Shown one piece after another: positions 45,669-54,223 of a DNA stretch of 64,000 nt. The DNA lies in the NCBI RefSeq assembly GCF_900199405.1, contig NZ_LT963430.1:2511605-2575604 (forward strand), written 5' to 3'. Every line of letters starts with the position of its first letter. Positions within the stretch are counted from its first letter, which is position 1. The position numbers and the translations under genes were made by a program. The notes under the pieces are model-generated. The model did not search any database. It was given only the letters and a program-made list of their open reading frames with translations, and was not told the DNA's origin. The DNA is from Beduinella massiliensis. GTDB taxonomy: Bacteria; Bacillota; Clostridia; Christensenellales; Aristaeellaceae.

Positions 45669-46586
45669 TTACGGCAGGGGGTTCCCCGCGGCCAGGTAAA
45701 GCCTGTACCACTCCTGGCGGGTGAGCTCCACGTCAAACGCCTTGCAGATATCCGCAAGCCGCTTTTCGTTCATCGTGCCCACGATGGTCTGTATATGGGC
45801 AGGGTGGCGCATGATCCAGGCGACGGCGATGGCGCTGTCCGTCACGCCCTTTTCGGCGGCGATCTTCTGAATCTCCTCGTTAAGGGCCTTGTACTTCTCG
45901 CAGCCGAGGAATACGCCCTCAAACATGCCGTATTGGAAGGGAGACCATGCCTGAATGGTAATGTCGTTCAGGCGACAATAGTCGAGCACCCCGCCGTCGC
46001 GCACGACCGCGTGGTCGGAGTGGATGTTGACGTTGACGCCCGCGTCCACCATGCCGGTGTGCGCCATGCCGAACTGAAGCTGGTTGATGACGATCTTCTG
46101 GGGCATGTGCTTTTGCAAAAACGCCATCTGAGCCGCGTTCTCGTTGCTGACGCCAAAGTAACGCACCTTGCCCGTGCGCTCCAGCTCCCCAAACGCCTCC
46201 GCGACCTCCTCCGGCTCCATCAGCGCGTCCGGGCGGTGCAGCAGCAGGATGTCGATGTGGTCGAGCTCAAGCCGCGAGAGAATGCCGTCCACCGCCTCCA
46301 AAATGTGTTCCTTGGACGCGTCGTAGTAGCCCTTGCAGATGCCGCATTTGCTCTGCACGAGCATCCTGCCGCGAAGGCCGGGATTGCGCTTCAGCACCTT
46401 TGCAAACAGGCGCTCGCTTTCGCCGCCGCCGTAGATATCCGCGTGGTCGAACAGATCGATGCCCTGCTCCACCGCGAGGTTCACGATCCGCTCCGCCTTT
46501 TCCACCTCCAGGCCCGCCATGCGCATGCAGCCGAAGGCGATCGGCGCGGAGCGCAGGACGGTGCTGCCCAGTGCAATTTTCTTCAT
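45669..46586 (-). CDS. Aldo/keto reductase
   Basis: A 305-residue NAD(P)H-dependent oxidoreductase barrel. Catalytic residues appear as D and Y in DLFDHADIYGGGESE, K in MLVQSKCG and H in DILLLHRPD; the coenzyme-binding end is VAWIMRHPAHIQTIVGT. It acts on a carbonyl or sugar; being the last gene of a sugar ABC operon (34 bp after a permease gene, GGAGG site), it probably processes the imported compound. Confidence 0.9.
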   Translation of the reverse strand: MKKIALGSTVLRSAPIAFGCMRMAGLEVEKAERIVNLAVEQGIDLFDHADIYGGGESERLFAKVLKRNPGLRGRMLVQSKCGICKGYYDASKEHILEAVDGILSRLELDHIDILLLHRPDALMEPEEVAEAFGELERTGKVRYFGVSNENAAQMAFLQKHMPQKIVINQLQFGMAHTGMVDAGVNVNIHSDHAVVRDGGVLDYCRLNDITIQAWSPFQYGMFEGVFLGCEKYKALNEEIQKIAAEKGVTDSAIAVAWIMRHPAHIQTIVGTMNEKRLADICKAFDVELTRQEWYRLYLAAGNPLP

Positions 46587-46620
46587 CTTGTTTGTCCTCC
46601 TTGTGATGGTTCGGCATCGA

Positions 46621-47505
46621 TCAGCTCTTCACCGCGCCTGCGGTGAGGCCGTTGATGATGTGTTTCTGACAAGCACAGTATACAACGAGCACGGGGATCA
46701 GCGCAAGCAGATACGCCGTAAACGCCATCGTATAGTTAAAGGAATACTCCGTCTTGAAGTTATACTGGAACAGCGGCAGCGTCCAAAGCTCGCGGGACTT
46801 GTTCAGAATGAACAGCGGCAGCATGAAGTCATTCCAGTACCACAGGATATCCATGATCACCAGCGTGGAGATCATCGGACGAATGAGATGGATTACGATG
46901 CGAAAGTACGTCTGCATGACGCTGCACCCGTCGATTTGCGCAGCCTCCTCGATCTCGATGGGCAGCGCACGGATGTAATTGACGAACAGGAACACGCCGC
47001 GCGTCAGGCTGAAGGTGATGTACAGCAGGATAAGGCCCCATTGGTTCATCATGTTCAGCGCGCTCATCTGCTTGACGATCGGCAGCAGCACGACCTGTGA
47101 GGGGATGAACAGCCCCAGCAGGATGTACGTATAGAGAAACTTATAGTAGCGTTTTTGCAGGTTCCGCGCCAAAGCGTAGCTCACCAGCGGCACGAATACC
47201 GCGACCACCGCCATGGAGACGACCGACACGAAGAGGCTGTTGAAGACGTACAGGAAGTAATTCTGGCTGCTGAGAAGCTCGCGGATGTTGTTCAGCGTAA
47301 AGGTGTGCGGCAGCGCGAAGAAGTTCTGCCCCGCTTCCTCCAGGGTCTTAAACGAGTTGATGACGACCAGATACATCGGGAAGAGGATGAGGAGGATGCC
47401 CGCTGCCAGCACGACGTTGCGCAGGCTGTGCCAGACGAACGTCTCCCCCCTGCTGTGCACCATGCCCGCGCCTGGCTTTCGTGTTTGTCTTGCCGCCTGT
47501 GTCAT
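46621..47505 (-). CDS. Sugar ABC transporter permease, MalG/CUT1 type
   Basis: A 294-residue membrane subunit with six helices. The EAA loop that contacts the ATPase reads EIEEAAQIDGCSVMQTYFRIVIHL near 180-205 (EAA-x3-G-x9-I-x-LP-like). Its ATG overlaps the TGA of the upstream permease (ATGA). CUT1 importers take up di- and oligosaccharides. No ATPase gene is in the operon. Confidence 0.92.
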   Translation of the reverse strand: MTQAARQTRKPGAGMVHSRGETFVWHSLRNVVLAAGILLILFPMYLVVINSFKTLEEAGQNFFALPHTFTLNNIRELLSSQNYFLYVFNSLFVSVVSMAVVAVFVPLVSYALARNLQKRYYKFLYTYILLGLFIPSQVVLLPIVKQMSALNMMNQWGLILLYITFSLTRGVFLFVNYIRALPIEIEEAAQIDGCSVMQTYFRIVIHLIRPMISTLVIMDILWYWNDFMLPLFILNKSRELWTLPLFQYNFKTEYSFNYTMAFTAYLLALIPVLVVYCACQKHIINGLTAGAVKS

Positions 47506-48389
47506 GCCTTGTTCACCCCGCTTCTGGAGGATACGTAGATCTGCACCGCGGAAAGCGCCGCGATGACGAGGAAGAGCAGCACCGCCTCGGTATTGGCGAT
47601 GCAGAAATTAGGCGTATCGCCAAACGCGTCCTGATAGATCTTGATGCCGATGAGCATCGTCGACCTTGCCGGGCCGCCCTTGGTAAGCGCGAACGCGTAG
47701 TCAAACGCGGTAATGCCGGATTTGAGCGCCAGGATGGCGTTGACCGTGATGGTCGGCACGAGATGCGGCAGGGTGATAAATCGGAACTGCTCAAACAGGG
47801 ACGCTCCGTCGATGACCGCCGATTCGTACAGCTCGTCTGGAATCGACTGCATGCCCGCCAGAAAGATCACCGTCGGCATGGCGAGCGCCTGCCAGAGGTT
47901 TACGAAGAGCACCGCATACAGTGCCAGCGTCCTGTCGCCCAGCGGCGACTTGAAGCCTTCCCCCATGCCCAGCAGGTTCATCACCGTGGGCAGGGCGCGG
48001 TAAAACACCTGATCCCAGATCAGCGCGACCGCGACCGAGCTGATCATCGCCGGGAAGAAGTACACGGACTTGAAGAACGTCTTGCAGCGTTTCACAGAGT
48101 TCAGCGCTACCGCAAGCAGCACGCCCAGTACGATCGTGCCGACGACCATGATGAGCGCGTAGCGGATCGTGATGAACGTAGAATCGTAGAACCGCTTGTT
48201 GCCGAGCACGCGCAGATAATTGGTGAAGCCTACGAAATCGTAATTTCTTGCAAGGCCGTCCCAGTTTGTCATGCTGTAATAGAAGCCCATGATTACGCTG
48301 TAAATATAGAAGAAGGTATAAAGGGCTAGCGCCGGCACCGTAATCATGAAAAAAGAGAACCTGTCGGAATTGATCTTTTTTGCCTGCAT
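47502..48389 (-). CDS. Sugar ABC transporter permease, MalF/CUT1 type
   Basis: A 295-residue membrane subunit with six helices; the EAA loop is ELYESAVIDGASLFEQFRFITLPHL near 190-215. It pairs with the downstream permease. The ATG at 48389, after AGAGGTGGAG, is preferred over the GTG three codons earlier. It follows the solute-binding protein gene with a 95-bp gap containing a stable hairpin. Confidence 0.92.
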   Translation of the reverse strand: MQAKKINSDRFSFFMITVPALALYTFFYIYSVIMGFYYSMTNWDGLARNYDFVGFTNYLRVLGNKRFYDSTFITIRYALIMVVGTIVLGVLLAVALNSVKRCKTFFKSVYFFPAMISSVAVALIWDQVFYRALPTVMNLLGMGEGFKSPLGDRTLALYAVLFVNLWQALAMPTVIFLAGMQSIPDELYESAVIDGASLFEQFRFITLPHLVPTITVNAILALKSGITAFDYAFALTKGGPARSTMLIGIKIYQDAFGDTPNFCIANTEAVLLFLVIAALSAVQIYVSSRSGVNKA

Positions 48390-48427
48390 CTGCTCCACCT
48401 CTTAACGCTGTGTTGCCCTTAGGGAAA

Positions 48428-48457
48428 GGGACGGCACAGGCTTCCCCATGCCGCCCC
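48428..48457 (-). promoter_or_regulatory. Hairpin between binding-protein and permease genes
   Basis: Nine-bp stem GGGGCGGCA/TGCCGTCCC without a following T-run. Such hairpins after binding-protein genes commonly protect the upstream mRNA from 3' exonucleases and raise its level over the permease genes. Confidence 0.5.
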
Positions 48458-48484
48458 CAAATTGATAGGAAAAAGCAGATTCGC

Positions 48485-49714
48485 TTACATGGCAGCGGCT
48501 TCGATCGCTTCGTCCAGCCCTGCGATATAGGCATCCAGATCGCCGTCGAGCAGCAGGCCCTGCACGACCTGGTAGAGCTCGGTCGTCACCTGCGTGGTCA
48601 CCTTCGAGCCGAACCAGTCGCAAACCACGCCGGTCGCCGCCTTATCGATGACAGGCGAGACGCGCGGGTCGGAATAGGTCGTTCCCAGCAGACAGGAAGG
48701 CGCGCCGTCGATGTCGGACCAGAGCTGCGCGTTTTCCGGACGGGAAATGAATTCCAGGAACTTGAGGCCGACTTCCTTCTGCTCGTCGGTCGCCTCGGCG
48801 CTGATGCACAGCGCTGCATCGATGCCGGTCAGCAGCGGGCTTTCGTCGTACACGTCGCCGGGAATCGGGAACGCGCACAGGTTGAGGTCGGGGTTGGCGA
48901 TCAGCAGCGTGCCGCGCGCATAGGAGCCGGTGATGCACATGGCGGACTTGCCGTTGGCGAAGTTCTCCCACATCGCGGTGTCGGAGGTGCCCAGCGGGTC
49001 AGGCAGCGCATACTCGTGCAGCTTGATCAGCCGCTCGCCGATCTTGCGGAAGGGCTCCGCGTTGTCAGCGATTTTCGCTTCGCCGTTAACGACCTTGACG
49101 ATATAATCGACCGTCTCAGGATAGGTCGCCTGCGACAGTGCCTGGAAGCAGTGGCCGACGCGGCCCGGGTCCTTGTCGCCAAAGGCGAACGGCGTGATGC
49201 CGGCGGCGACCAGCTTGTCGCAAACGGCCATCAGCTCATCCCAGGTCGTGGGCAGCTCGGTAATGCCGACCTGCTCGAAGATGTCTCCGTTGTAGAAGAT
49301 CGCCATGTAGTTCTGGCTCAGCGGCAGCGCGTAGGTCTTGCCGTCGGTATTCGCGCCCAGAGCCAGCATGCCCGGGTTCACGCGGGAGATGAAGTCCTGG
49401 CCTTCCAGACACTCGATGTAGCCGTTCGCGATCTTCTGCTTGAACTGCGTCTGCGTCGGATAGTCCGAGAAGATCGGCGGGATATCGCCGGTGGAGATGC
49501 GCTGCATCAGCACGGTGCCCGCGTCCGGAATGGTGTTGAGGTCGATTACGATGTCCGGGTTTTCCGCCTGGAACTTCTCGATGACCTGCGCGTACGCGCG
49601 CTGGGGACCTTCTTCCATCTTCTGCTGGAAGAATTCGACCTTCGTCTCCGCCAGGGCCATCGCAGCCGTCAGCGTCAGGACGAGGGCCATCAGAATCGCT
49701 AGGGTCTTTTTCAT
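48485..49714 (-). CDS. Extracellular sugar-binding protein (family 1)
   Basis: A 409-residue solute-binding protein with N-terminal signal MKKTLAILMALVLTLTAAMA and a likely cleavage after ALA; there is no lipobox cysteine, which is unusual for a Gram-positive binding protein. The mature part is of the MalE/family-1 type (DIPPIFSDYPTQTQF, YALPLSQNYMAIFYNGDIFEQVG, LPTTWDELMAVCDKLVAAGI, GKSAMCITGSY). It is a clear paralogue of the protein at 52766-54019. ATG 49714 follows AGGAGGAT. First gene of the transport operon. Confidence 0.92.
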   Translation of the reverse strand: MKKTLAILMALVLTLTAAMALAETKVEFFQQKMEEGPQRAYAQVIEKFQAENPDIVIDLNTIPDAGTVLMQRISTGDIPPIFSDYPTQTQFKQKIANGYIECLEGQDFISRVNPGMLALGANTDGKTYALPLSQNYMAIFYNGDIFEQVGITELPTTWDELMAVCDKLVAAGITPFAFGDKDPGRVGHCFQALSQATYPETVDYIVKVVNGEAKIADNAEPFRKIGERLIKLHEYALPDPLGTSDTAMWENFANGKSAMCITGSYARGTLLIANPDLNLCAFPIPGDVYDESPLLTGIDAALCISAEATDEQKEVGLKFLEFISRPENAQLWSDIDGAPSCLLGTTYSDPRVSPVIDKAATGVVCDWFGSKVTTQVTTELYQVVQGLLLDGDLDAYIAGLDEAIEAAAM

Positions 49715-49783
49715 CTGGGTATCCTCCTGCCTTGTTGATAGTACCGCATCCGCGGCCGGACGTTTCGTCCGTTTGCTTCCCTT

Positions 49784-49857
49784 ATTGTACAGCGCAGCGC
49801 CGTGCAATCCATGTAGCGAATATGACATTCCCGATACGCAGTTTATGACATCGTGCC
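49784..49857 (-). promoter_or_regulatory. Regulatory region of the transport operon with tandem half-sites
   Basis: A TACAAT -10 (49784-49789) without a proper -35, preceded by two direct copies of ATGAC (49822-49826 and 49845-49849 on the plus strand), start points 23 bp apart. The outer copy lies in GTTTATGACA. The same arrangement precedes the second binding-protein gene, so an AraC-type activator site is likely. Confidence 0.6.
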
Positions 49858-49863
49858 TAAAAA

Positions 49864-51138
49864 TCACACCGTCTTTGCCGTCATCAGGTCCAGAATCAGC
49901 TGATCCGCCATCGCCATGCCCTCACGGCCGACGCTGCCGAGGTTGTCGATCGTCTTTTCCACGTCCCGGTCGACGATGCCGTCAATGGAGGGCGCGTGCA
50001 CGTTGTTCATCGCGAGCACCGCGCACTGCACCGCGGCGCTCACCGCCGTCGCCACCTTGACCGCGCAGCCGCTCTTCGCGCCGTCGCAGACCATGCCCGT
50101 AATGTTGGCGACCATGTTCTTGATCGTGTACTGCACCTGCTTTTCGTTTCCGCCCAGCAGGTACAAGATGCCGCAGGAGGCGCCGACCGCCGCGGCGATG
50201 CCGCACCCGCACAGGGCGCTGAGCCGTCCGATGCCCTGCTTGATGTGCACCGTCACCAGATCCGAAAGCGCGACCGCGCGCAGCAGGTTTTCTTCGCTGC
50301 TGTGCAGCTTGTCGGCGAACACCGCCACCGGCAGCGTGCAGACGAGCCCCTGATTGCCGCTGCCCGCCACGCTCATCACCGGAACCGGGGCTCCGGCCAT
50401 GCGCGCGTCGCAGGCGGCTGCCGTCGTCGCCACCGCGCAGGTGCCCATATCGGTTCCCAGCACGTTGGTATGTACGCCGGTTTGCGCGATATTATGCCCT
50501 ACCGACATGCCGTATCCGCCCTTGAGCCCGACCTGCGCAGCGCTCAGGTTCATTTCAACGCCCTCCTTTAAAAAGGCGAGCTCCTCCACGGGCGCCTCCT
50601 GACAGTAGCGCCAGATGCCGCCGACCGTCATCTCCGGCTCGTCCGCAGCCGTGCCCGCGCCGCCTGTAAGCGCCTCGTGGCGAAGCGTCCTGCCGTCTCG
50701 GACGACATCCGTCACGTTCGTGTGCGTGCGCTGAATGACCGCCGACGCGCTGTGACCGTTTCCCTTGACGCCAACCTCCACGTACACGCTTTCGCAGCCG
50801 CTCTTCTGGCTCACACGGACCTTTCCTGCGCCGATCATTCGCTTGCCGGCCTCCACGTGCTCCTTCAAAACCGTGTGCAGCACTTCGAGCCCCGCATCCG
50901 CATCTCCGCCCAGCGCGCCCAGCGCCGCCGCGATAGGGATGCCTGCCATGTCGCTGCCGGGAATGCCGACGCTCATCGCGTTTTTCAAGATATTCCGGCT
51001 GGCCAGCACCTCGATTTCCTCCACCGGCTCGCTTAGCGCGCGCGCGGCACAGGCCGCCGCGTAAGCCACCGCAATCGGTTCCGTACAGCCCAGCGCCGGA
51101 ACCACCTCTTTTTTCAAAATCGCTGCGTAATCCGTCAT
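49864..51138 (-). CDS. L-cysteine desulfidase family protein (CdsB/CyuA, UPF0597)
   Basis: A 424-residue iron-sulphur lyase of the family that converts L-cysteine to pyruvate, ammonia and sulphide (or L-serine in relatives). The N-terminal ALGCTEPIAVAYAAA, with its catalytic cysteine, and later cysteines in LSALCGCGIAAAVGASCGILYL, GMVCDGAKSGCAVKV suited to a [4Fe-4S] cluster are visible. ATG 51138 follows GGGAGG. It begins 20 bp after the stop of the regulator gene and so belongs to the binding-protein/regulator operon, an unexpected partner. Confidence 0.9.
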   Translation of the reverse strand: MTDYAAILKKEVVPALGCTEPIAVAYAAACAARALSEPVEEIEVLASRNILKNAMSVGIPGSDMAGIPIAAALGALGGDADAGLEVLHTVLKEHVEAGKRMIGAGKVRVSQKSGCESVYVEVGVKGNGHSASAVIQRTHTNVTDVVRDGRTLRHEALTGGAGTAADEPEMTVGGIWRYCQEAPVEELAFLKEGVEMNLSAAQVGLKGGYGMSVGHNIAQTGVHTNVLGTDMGTCAVATTAAACDARMAGAPVPVMSVAGSGNQGLVCTLPVAVFADKLHSSEENLLRAVALSDLVTVHIKQGIGRLSALCGCGIAAAVGASCGILYLLGGNEKQVQYTIKNMVANITGMVCDGAKSGCAVKVATAVSAAVQCAVLAMNNVHAPSIDGIVDRDVEKTIDNLGSVGREGMAMADQLILDLMTAKTV

Positions 51139-51158
51139 GTATTTTCCCTCCCAATTTA

Positions 51159-52739
51159 TCAAAGCTCCGTTCCGAAGCCCGCATTTTTTTCCCGCCAAAC
51201 GCTCGGCGTCACGCCGTAATGCTTCCTAAAAAGCTGAATGAACTGCGACGCGTCCGCATAGCCGCACTCCGCCGCGATGCTCATGACGCTCATGTCCCGG
51301 GTCTTCAGCATATCGCACGCCTTCTGCATGCGCACCCCAGTGAGAAACGTACGGAACGACACGCCCGTCCTGGCCTTAAACAACCGGCTCAGGTAGGAAG
51401 CGTTCAGGTACAGCCGCGTTTCGGCCAGTTCCTTGAGCGAGATGTTCTCGCTGTAATGCTCGAAGATGTGCTGGCGGATGTACTCCACCGCCTCGTCCGC
51501 GCCCGATACGGCCACGCGTTCCTTGAGCGCGCAGACCTGCCGTATCGCGGCCGAGACCGCCTCTTTCAGCTGCTCCATCGTCGAAAAATTTTCCGTCGCG
51601 AGCGAAACCTGAAACAGCTCCTCGTCCGGCACGTCCGCGACCGTCTGTGCGATGGCCCGGTTCATGCGCCCGCAGATGCGCCCCAGCACGTCCTGAAGCG
51701 ACACGAGCGAGGCGTCCGGCTGTGCGGCAACCTGTTCGACCGCACCGAGCGCGATGACCTCCGCCTCCTGCGCCCGTCCCTGCTCCAGACACGACGAAAG
51801 CTCCGCCTCCTCGCTGACGGCCAGCGCGCTCACATAGCGCGTCTGCTCCTTGAGCGCTCCGTACGAAAGCAGCAGGTCGGGCCGCAGCAGCCTGTAATCC
51901 AGCGCGTTTTGCGCCTGCCGAAAGGCGTAAGGAGCGCGCGCCACGTCGCTCAGCCCGCTCATCGCCATCCGCACGCGCAGTCCCTGTCCGCCCATCGCCT
52001 GCTGCCAGGTTCGCAGCTGCGACAGCCTCGCTTCCCGCGTAGGCGATAGCCCCGGCCCATACAGCGCCAGCACGCATACGGTCCCGCCCTGCGTGGGCAG
52101 GCGCACGTAGCGGACGCCCTCCTGTTTTTCCTCGCCCTCCAAGAGCAGCGCCTGCAGGGCGTTTTCCATCTCCCGCGTCCTCCCGTTTCGTTCGTAGGCG
52201 AAAAACACCAGGCAACGCTGCGCCGTGGGCGCGAGCGCTGTTACATAAGCCGGCCTTGCCGCACCCAAAGGCTGGGTAAGCCAGGTGCGCACCTGATGAT
52301 AGGCGAGCATCCGGCGCATCTGCTCGCCGTCGCTCCTGAGGTTTTCCCGCTCCAGGCGTTCCCGCTGGCGCTGTCCGTGCCATTCCCGCGCACGCTCCAG
52401 CGCCTCGCAGAGCTTGTCGTCGTCCACGGGCTTGAGCAGATAATCGCGCACGTTGCTCTTCAGCGCGGCCTGCGCGTACTCGAACTCTCCATAGCCCGTA
52501 ATCATGATCTTGTAAGCGTCTGGGTACTCGGCGTTAACCTGTGCCGCGAGGGTCAGCCCGTCCATCTGGGGCATGCGGATGTCCAGCAGCAGCACGTCGA
52601 AGGGCTGCGCGCGCATCAGCGACAGCGCAGTCATGCCGTTTTCCGCTTCCGAGATGACGGCGTCCTTCTGCCACGTCTGTACGCTGAGTACCAGTGCCTT
52701 GCGGGCGTAGTATTCATCCTCTGCAATTAAAAAGCGCAT
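51159..52739 (-). CDS. YesN-type response regulator with AraC HTH
   Basis: A 526-residue regulator. The receiver domain (1-120) has acidic pocket EDE near 7-9, phospho-acceptor D53 in LLLDIRMPQMDG, T in MITGYGEFEYA and K in LLKPVDDDKL. A long middle region (130-420) follows, and the AraC double helix-turn-helix ends the protein (ISLKELAETRLYLNASYLSRLF and MSVMSIAAECGYADASQFIQLF, each cut by gaps). The ATG at 52739 has AGGAGG upstream. Partner is most likely the YesM-type kinase at 55323-57119, encoded divergently. Confidence 0.93.
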   Translation of the reverse strand: MRFLIAEDEYYARKALVLSVQTWQKDAVISEAENGMTALSLMRAQPFDVLLLDIRMPQMDGLTLAAQVNAEYPDAYKIMITGYGEFEYAQAALKSNVRDYLLKPVDDDKLCEALERAREWHGQRQRERLERENLRSDGEQMRRMLAYHQVRTWLTQPLGAARPAYVTALAPTAQRCLVFFAYERNGRTREMENALQALLLEGEEKQEGVRYVRLPTQGGTVCVLALYGPGLSPTREARLSQLRTWQQAMGGQGLRVRMAMSGLSDVARAPYAFRQAQNALDYRLLRPDLLLSYGALKEQTRYVSALAVSEEAELSSCLEQGRAQEAEVIALGAVEQVAAQPDASLVSLQDVLGRICGRMNRAIAQTVADVPDEELFQVSLATENFSTMEQLKEAVSAAIRQVCALKERVAVSGADEAVEYIRQHIFEHYSENISLKELAETRLYLNASYLSRLFKARTGVSFRTFLTGVRMQKACDMLKTRDMSVMSIAAECGYADASQFIQLFRKHYGVTPSVWREKNAGFGTEL

Positions 52740-52765
52740 GCCTCTCCTCCTTTGCCGCGCGGCGC

Positions 52766-54019
52766 TCACGCGCCCGCAAACGCGCGCGTGAGCGTGTCCA
52801 TCAGCGTCTTTAAATCGCCGGTGATCATATAGGCGCACACCGCATCCTCAAAGGCCATGGCGCTCTCGAGCGAATATCGGCTCTTAATCCACTCGGTGTG
52901 TTCAAACGTCTCGATGTGCTCCTGCATCTTGAGGGTGATCGGGTTCTCCTGAAGCGCCCCGACGATGCACGAAGGCGCGACGTCGTGCGCCGCATACAGC
53001 GTCGCGATCTCCGGCTGCGTCATGTAGGAAAGGAACTGCAGCGTCTCCTCCTTCAGAGGCGTCTGCGCGGAGATGCACAGCGCCGTATCCACGCTGGTCA
53101 GCATCACGCGCCGGTCCGCCGTGTAACCCGGCAGCGGAAACACGTCGATTTCGATCTCGGGATCGAAGTTTTCGATCGCGTTGAGCGCATAGCTGCCGGA
53201 GATGTACATGGCCGCCTTCCCGCTCGCAAAGCGCTCGCACGCCTCGTAGTAGGTGTACGCATTGGGGGAGTCACCGCCGTAACCGCCCAGCCGCAGCATG
53301 ACATCAAACGCGGCCTCCATCTGTTCCCGCGCCTGCGGGCTGATCGTTCCGTTGCCCAGCCGTCCGAGCTGCGTCAGGTAGTCGTCTACGAGCACGGAAA
53401 GGACGATCTGCGCCACATGGCCGATGCGGCTGTCCCGAACACAAAAGACCATAGGGACGATTCCGCTTTGCTGCAACCGATCGCAGAGCAAAAACATCTC
53501 GTCGATCGTCTGGGGCTCCTTGAGGCCATAGGTTCTAAAGATATCGGCGTTGTAATAAACCTCCATGCAGTTGCGGTTGATGGGCAGCGCGTATACCTTA
53601 CCGTCCGGGGCGCGCGACATTTCCAGCGTAGCGGGATCGATCGCCTCCAAAAACGGCTGTTCGCTCAGGTCGAGCAGCAGCCCGCGCTCTGCCGCACGGA
53701 TAAAGCTGAGCTGCGTCGGCCAGTTGGTGAAGATATCCGGAACGTCCCCGCGCTGCATCCGTGCCACGAGCAGTTCCAGGGCGTTGGGAATGTTCTGCTG
53801 GCGAATCTTGACGCCGGGGTGCTCCTCTTCGTAACGCGCGATTACCTGGCTGAACCCTTCCATCGCCTCTTCCCGCTGCTGGTAAAATTCGATTTCCGTC
53901 GTCTGGGCGACGGCGGGAACCGCGGGGGTGTCCCACATGTTGGAGATAAAGACGGCAAACGCGCAGACCGCCGCGCTCAGAGCGAAAAACGCGCAGAACT
54001 TGATCCAGTATTTCTTCAT
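52766..54019 (-). CDS. Membrane-anchored sugar-binding protein (family 1)
   Basis: A 417-residue family-1 binding protein whose first 28 residues (FCAFFALSAAVCAFAVFIS core) look like an uncleaved membrane anchor; no lipobox. The rest parallels the protein at 48485-49714 motif by motif (IEFYQQREEAMEGFSQVI, VPDIFTNWPTQLSFI, YALPINRNCMEVYYNADIF, GKAAMYISGSY). It is the first gene of an operon with the YesN regulator (26-bp gap), without permeases, so a sensory rather than a transport role is plausible. ATG follows AAAAAGGGGG. Confidence 0.9.
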   Translation of the reverse strand: MKKYWIKFCAFFALSAAVCAFAVFISNMWDTPAVPAVAQTTEIEFYQQREEAMEGFSQVIARYEEEHPGVKIRQQNIPNALELLVARMQRGDVPDIFTNWPTQLSFIRAAERGLLLDLSEQPFLEAIDPATLEMSRAPDGKVYALPINRNCMEVYYNADIFRTYGLKEPQTIDEMFLLCDRLQQSGIVPMVFCVRDSRIGHVAQIVLSVLVDDYLTQLGRLGNGTISPQAREQMEAAFDVMLRLGGYGGDSPNAYTYYEACERFASGKAAMYISGSYALNAIENFDPEIEIDVFPLPGYTADRRVMLTSVDTALCISAQTPLKEETLQFLSYMTQPEIATLYAAHDVAPSCIVGALQENPITLKMQEHIETFEHTEWIKSRYSLESAMAFEDAVCAYMITGDLKTLMDTLTRAFAGA

Positions 54020-54039
54020 TGCTTTGTCCCCCTTTTTGT

Positions 54040-54151
54040 ATTATAGAAGCCCGGCTCCATGCGCGAATAGAACAATCATGACCTGTTCCATGTGCCGTTT
54101 ATGACAACCTGCCCGAATCGCTTGCGCTCCCGCGGTGTGGGCGATTATACT
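54040..54151. promoter_or_regulatory. Divergent control region of binding-protein/regulator operon and UroD gene
   Basis: Minus strand: TATAAT (54040-54045), weak -35. Plus strand: TTGCGC (54122-54127), 18-bp spacer, TATACT (54146-54151). Between them lie ATGAC repeats at 54078-54082 and 54101-54105, again 23 bp apart; the outer is in GTTTATGACA (54097-54106), identical to the site before the transport operon. Confidence 0.65.
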
Positions 54152-54223
54152 AGACCTGCAAAGCCCCGTCGGGCATATGAGATGAAGAGGACCTATTATA
54201 TCAGGAAAAGCGAGGTTACAACC

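Noticed and set aside
45669-54019. Transporter ATPase gene within the sugar locus
   Set aside because: No ABC ATPase frame exists between 45.6 and 57.1 kb; the ABC-F protein at 29203 lacks transporter features and is not a substitute.
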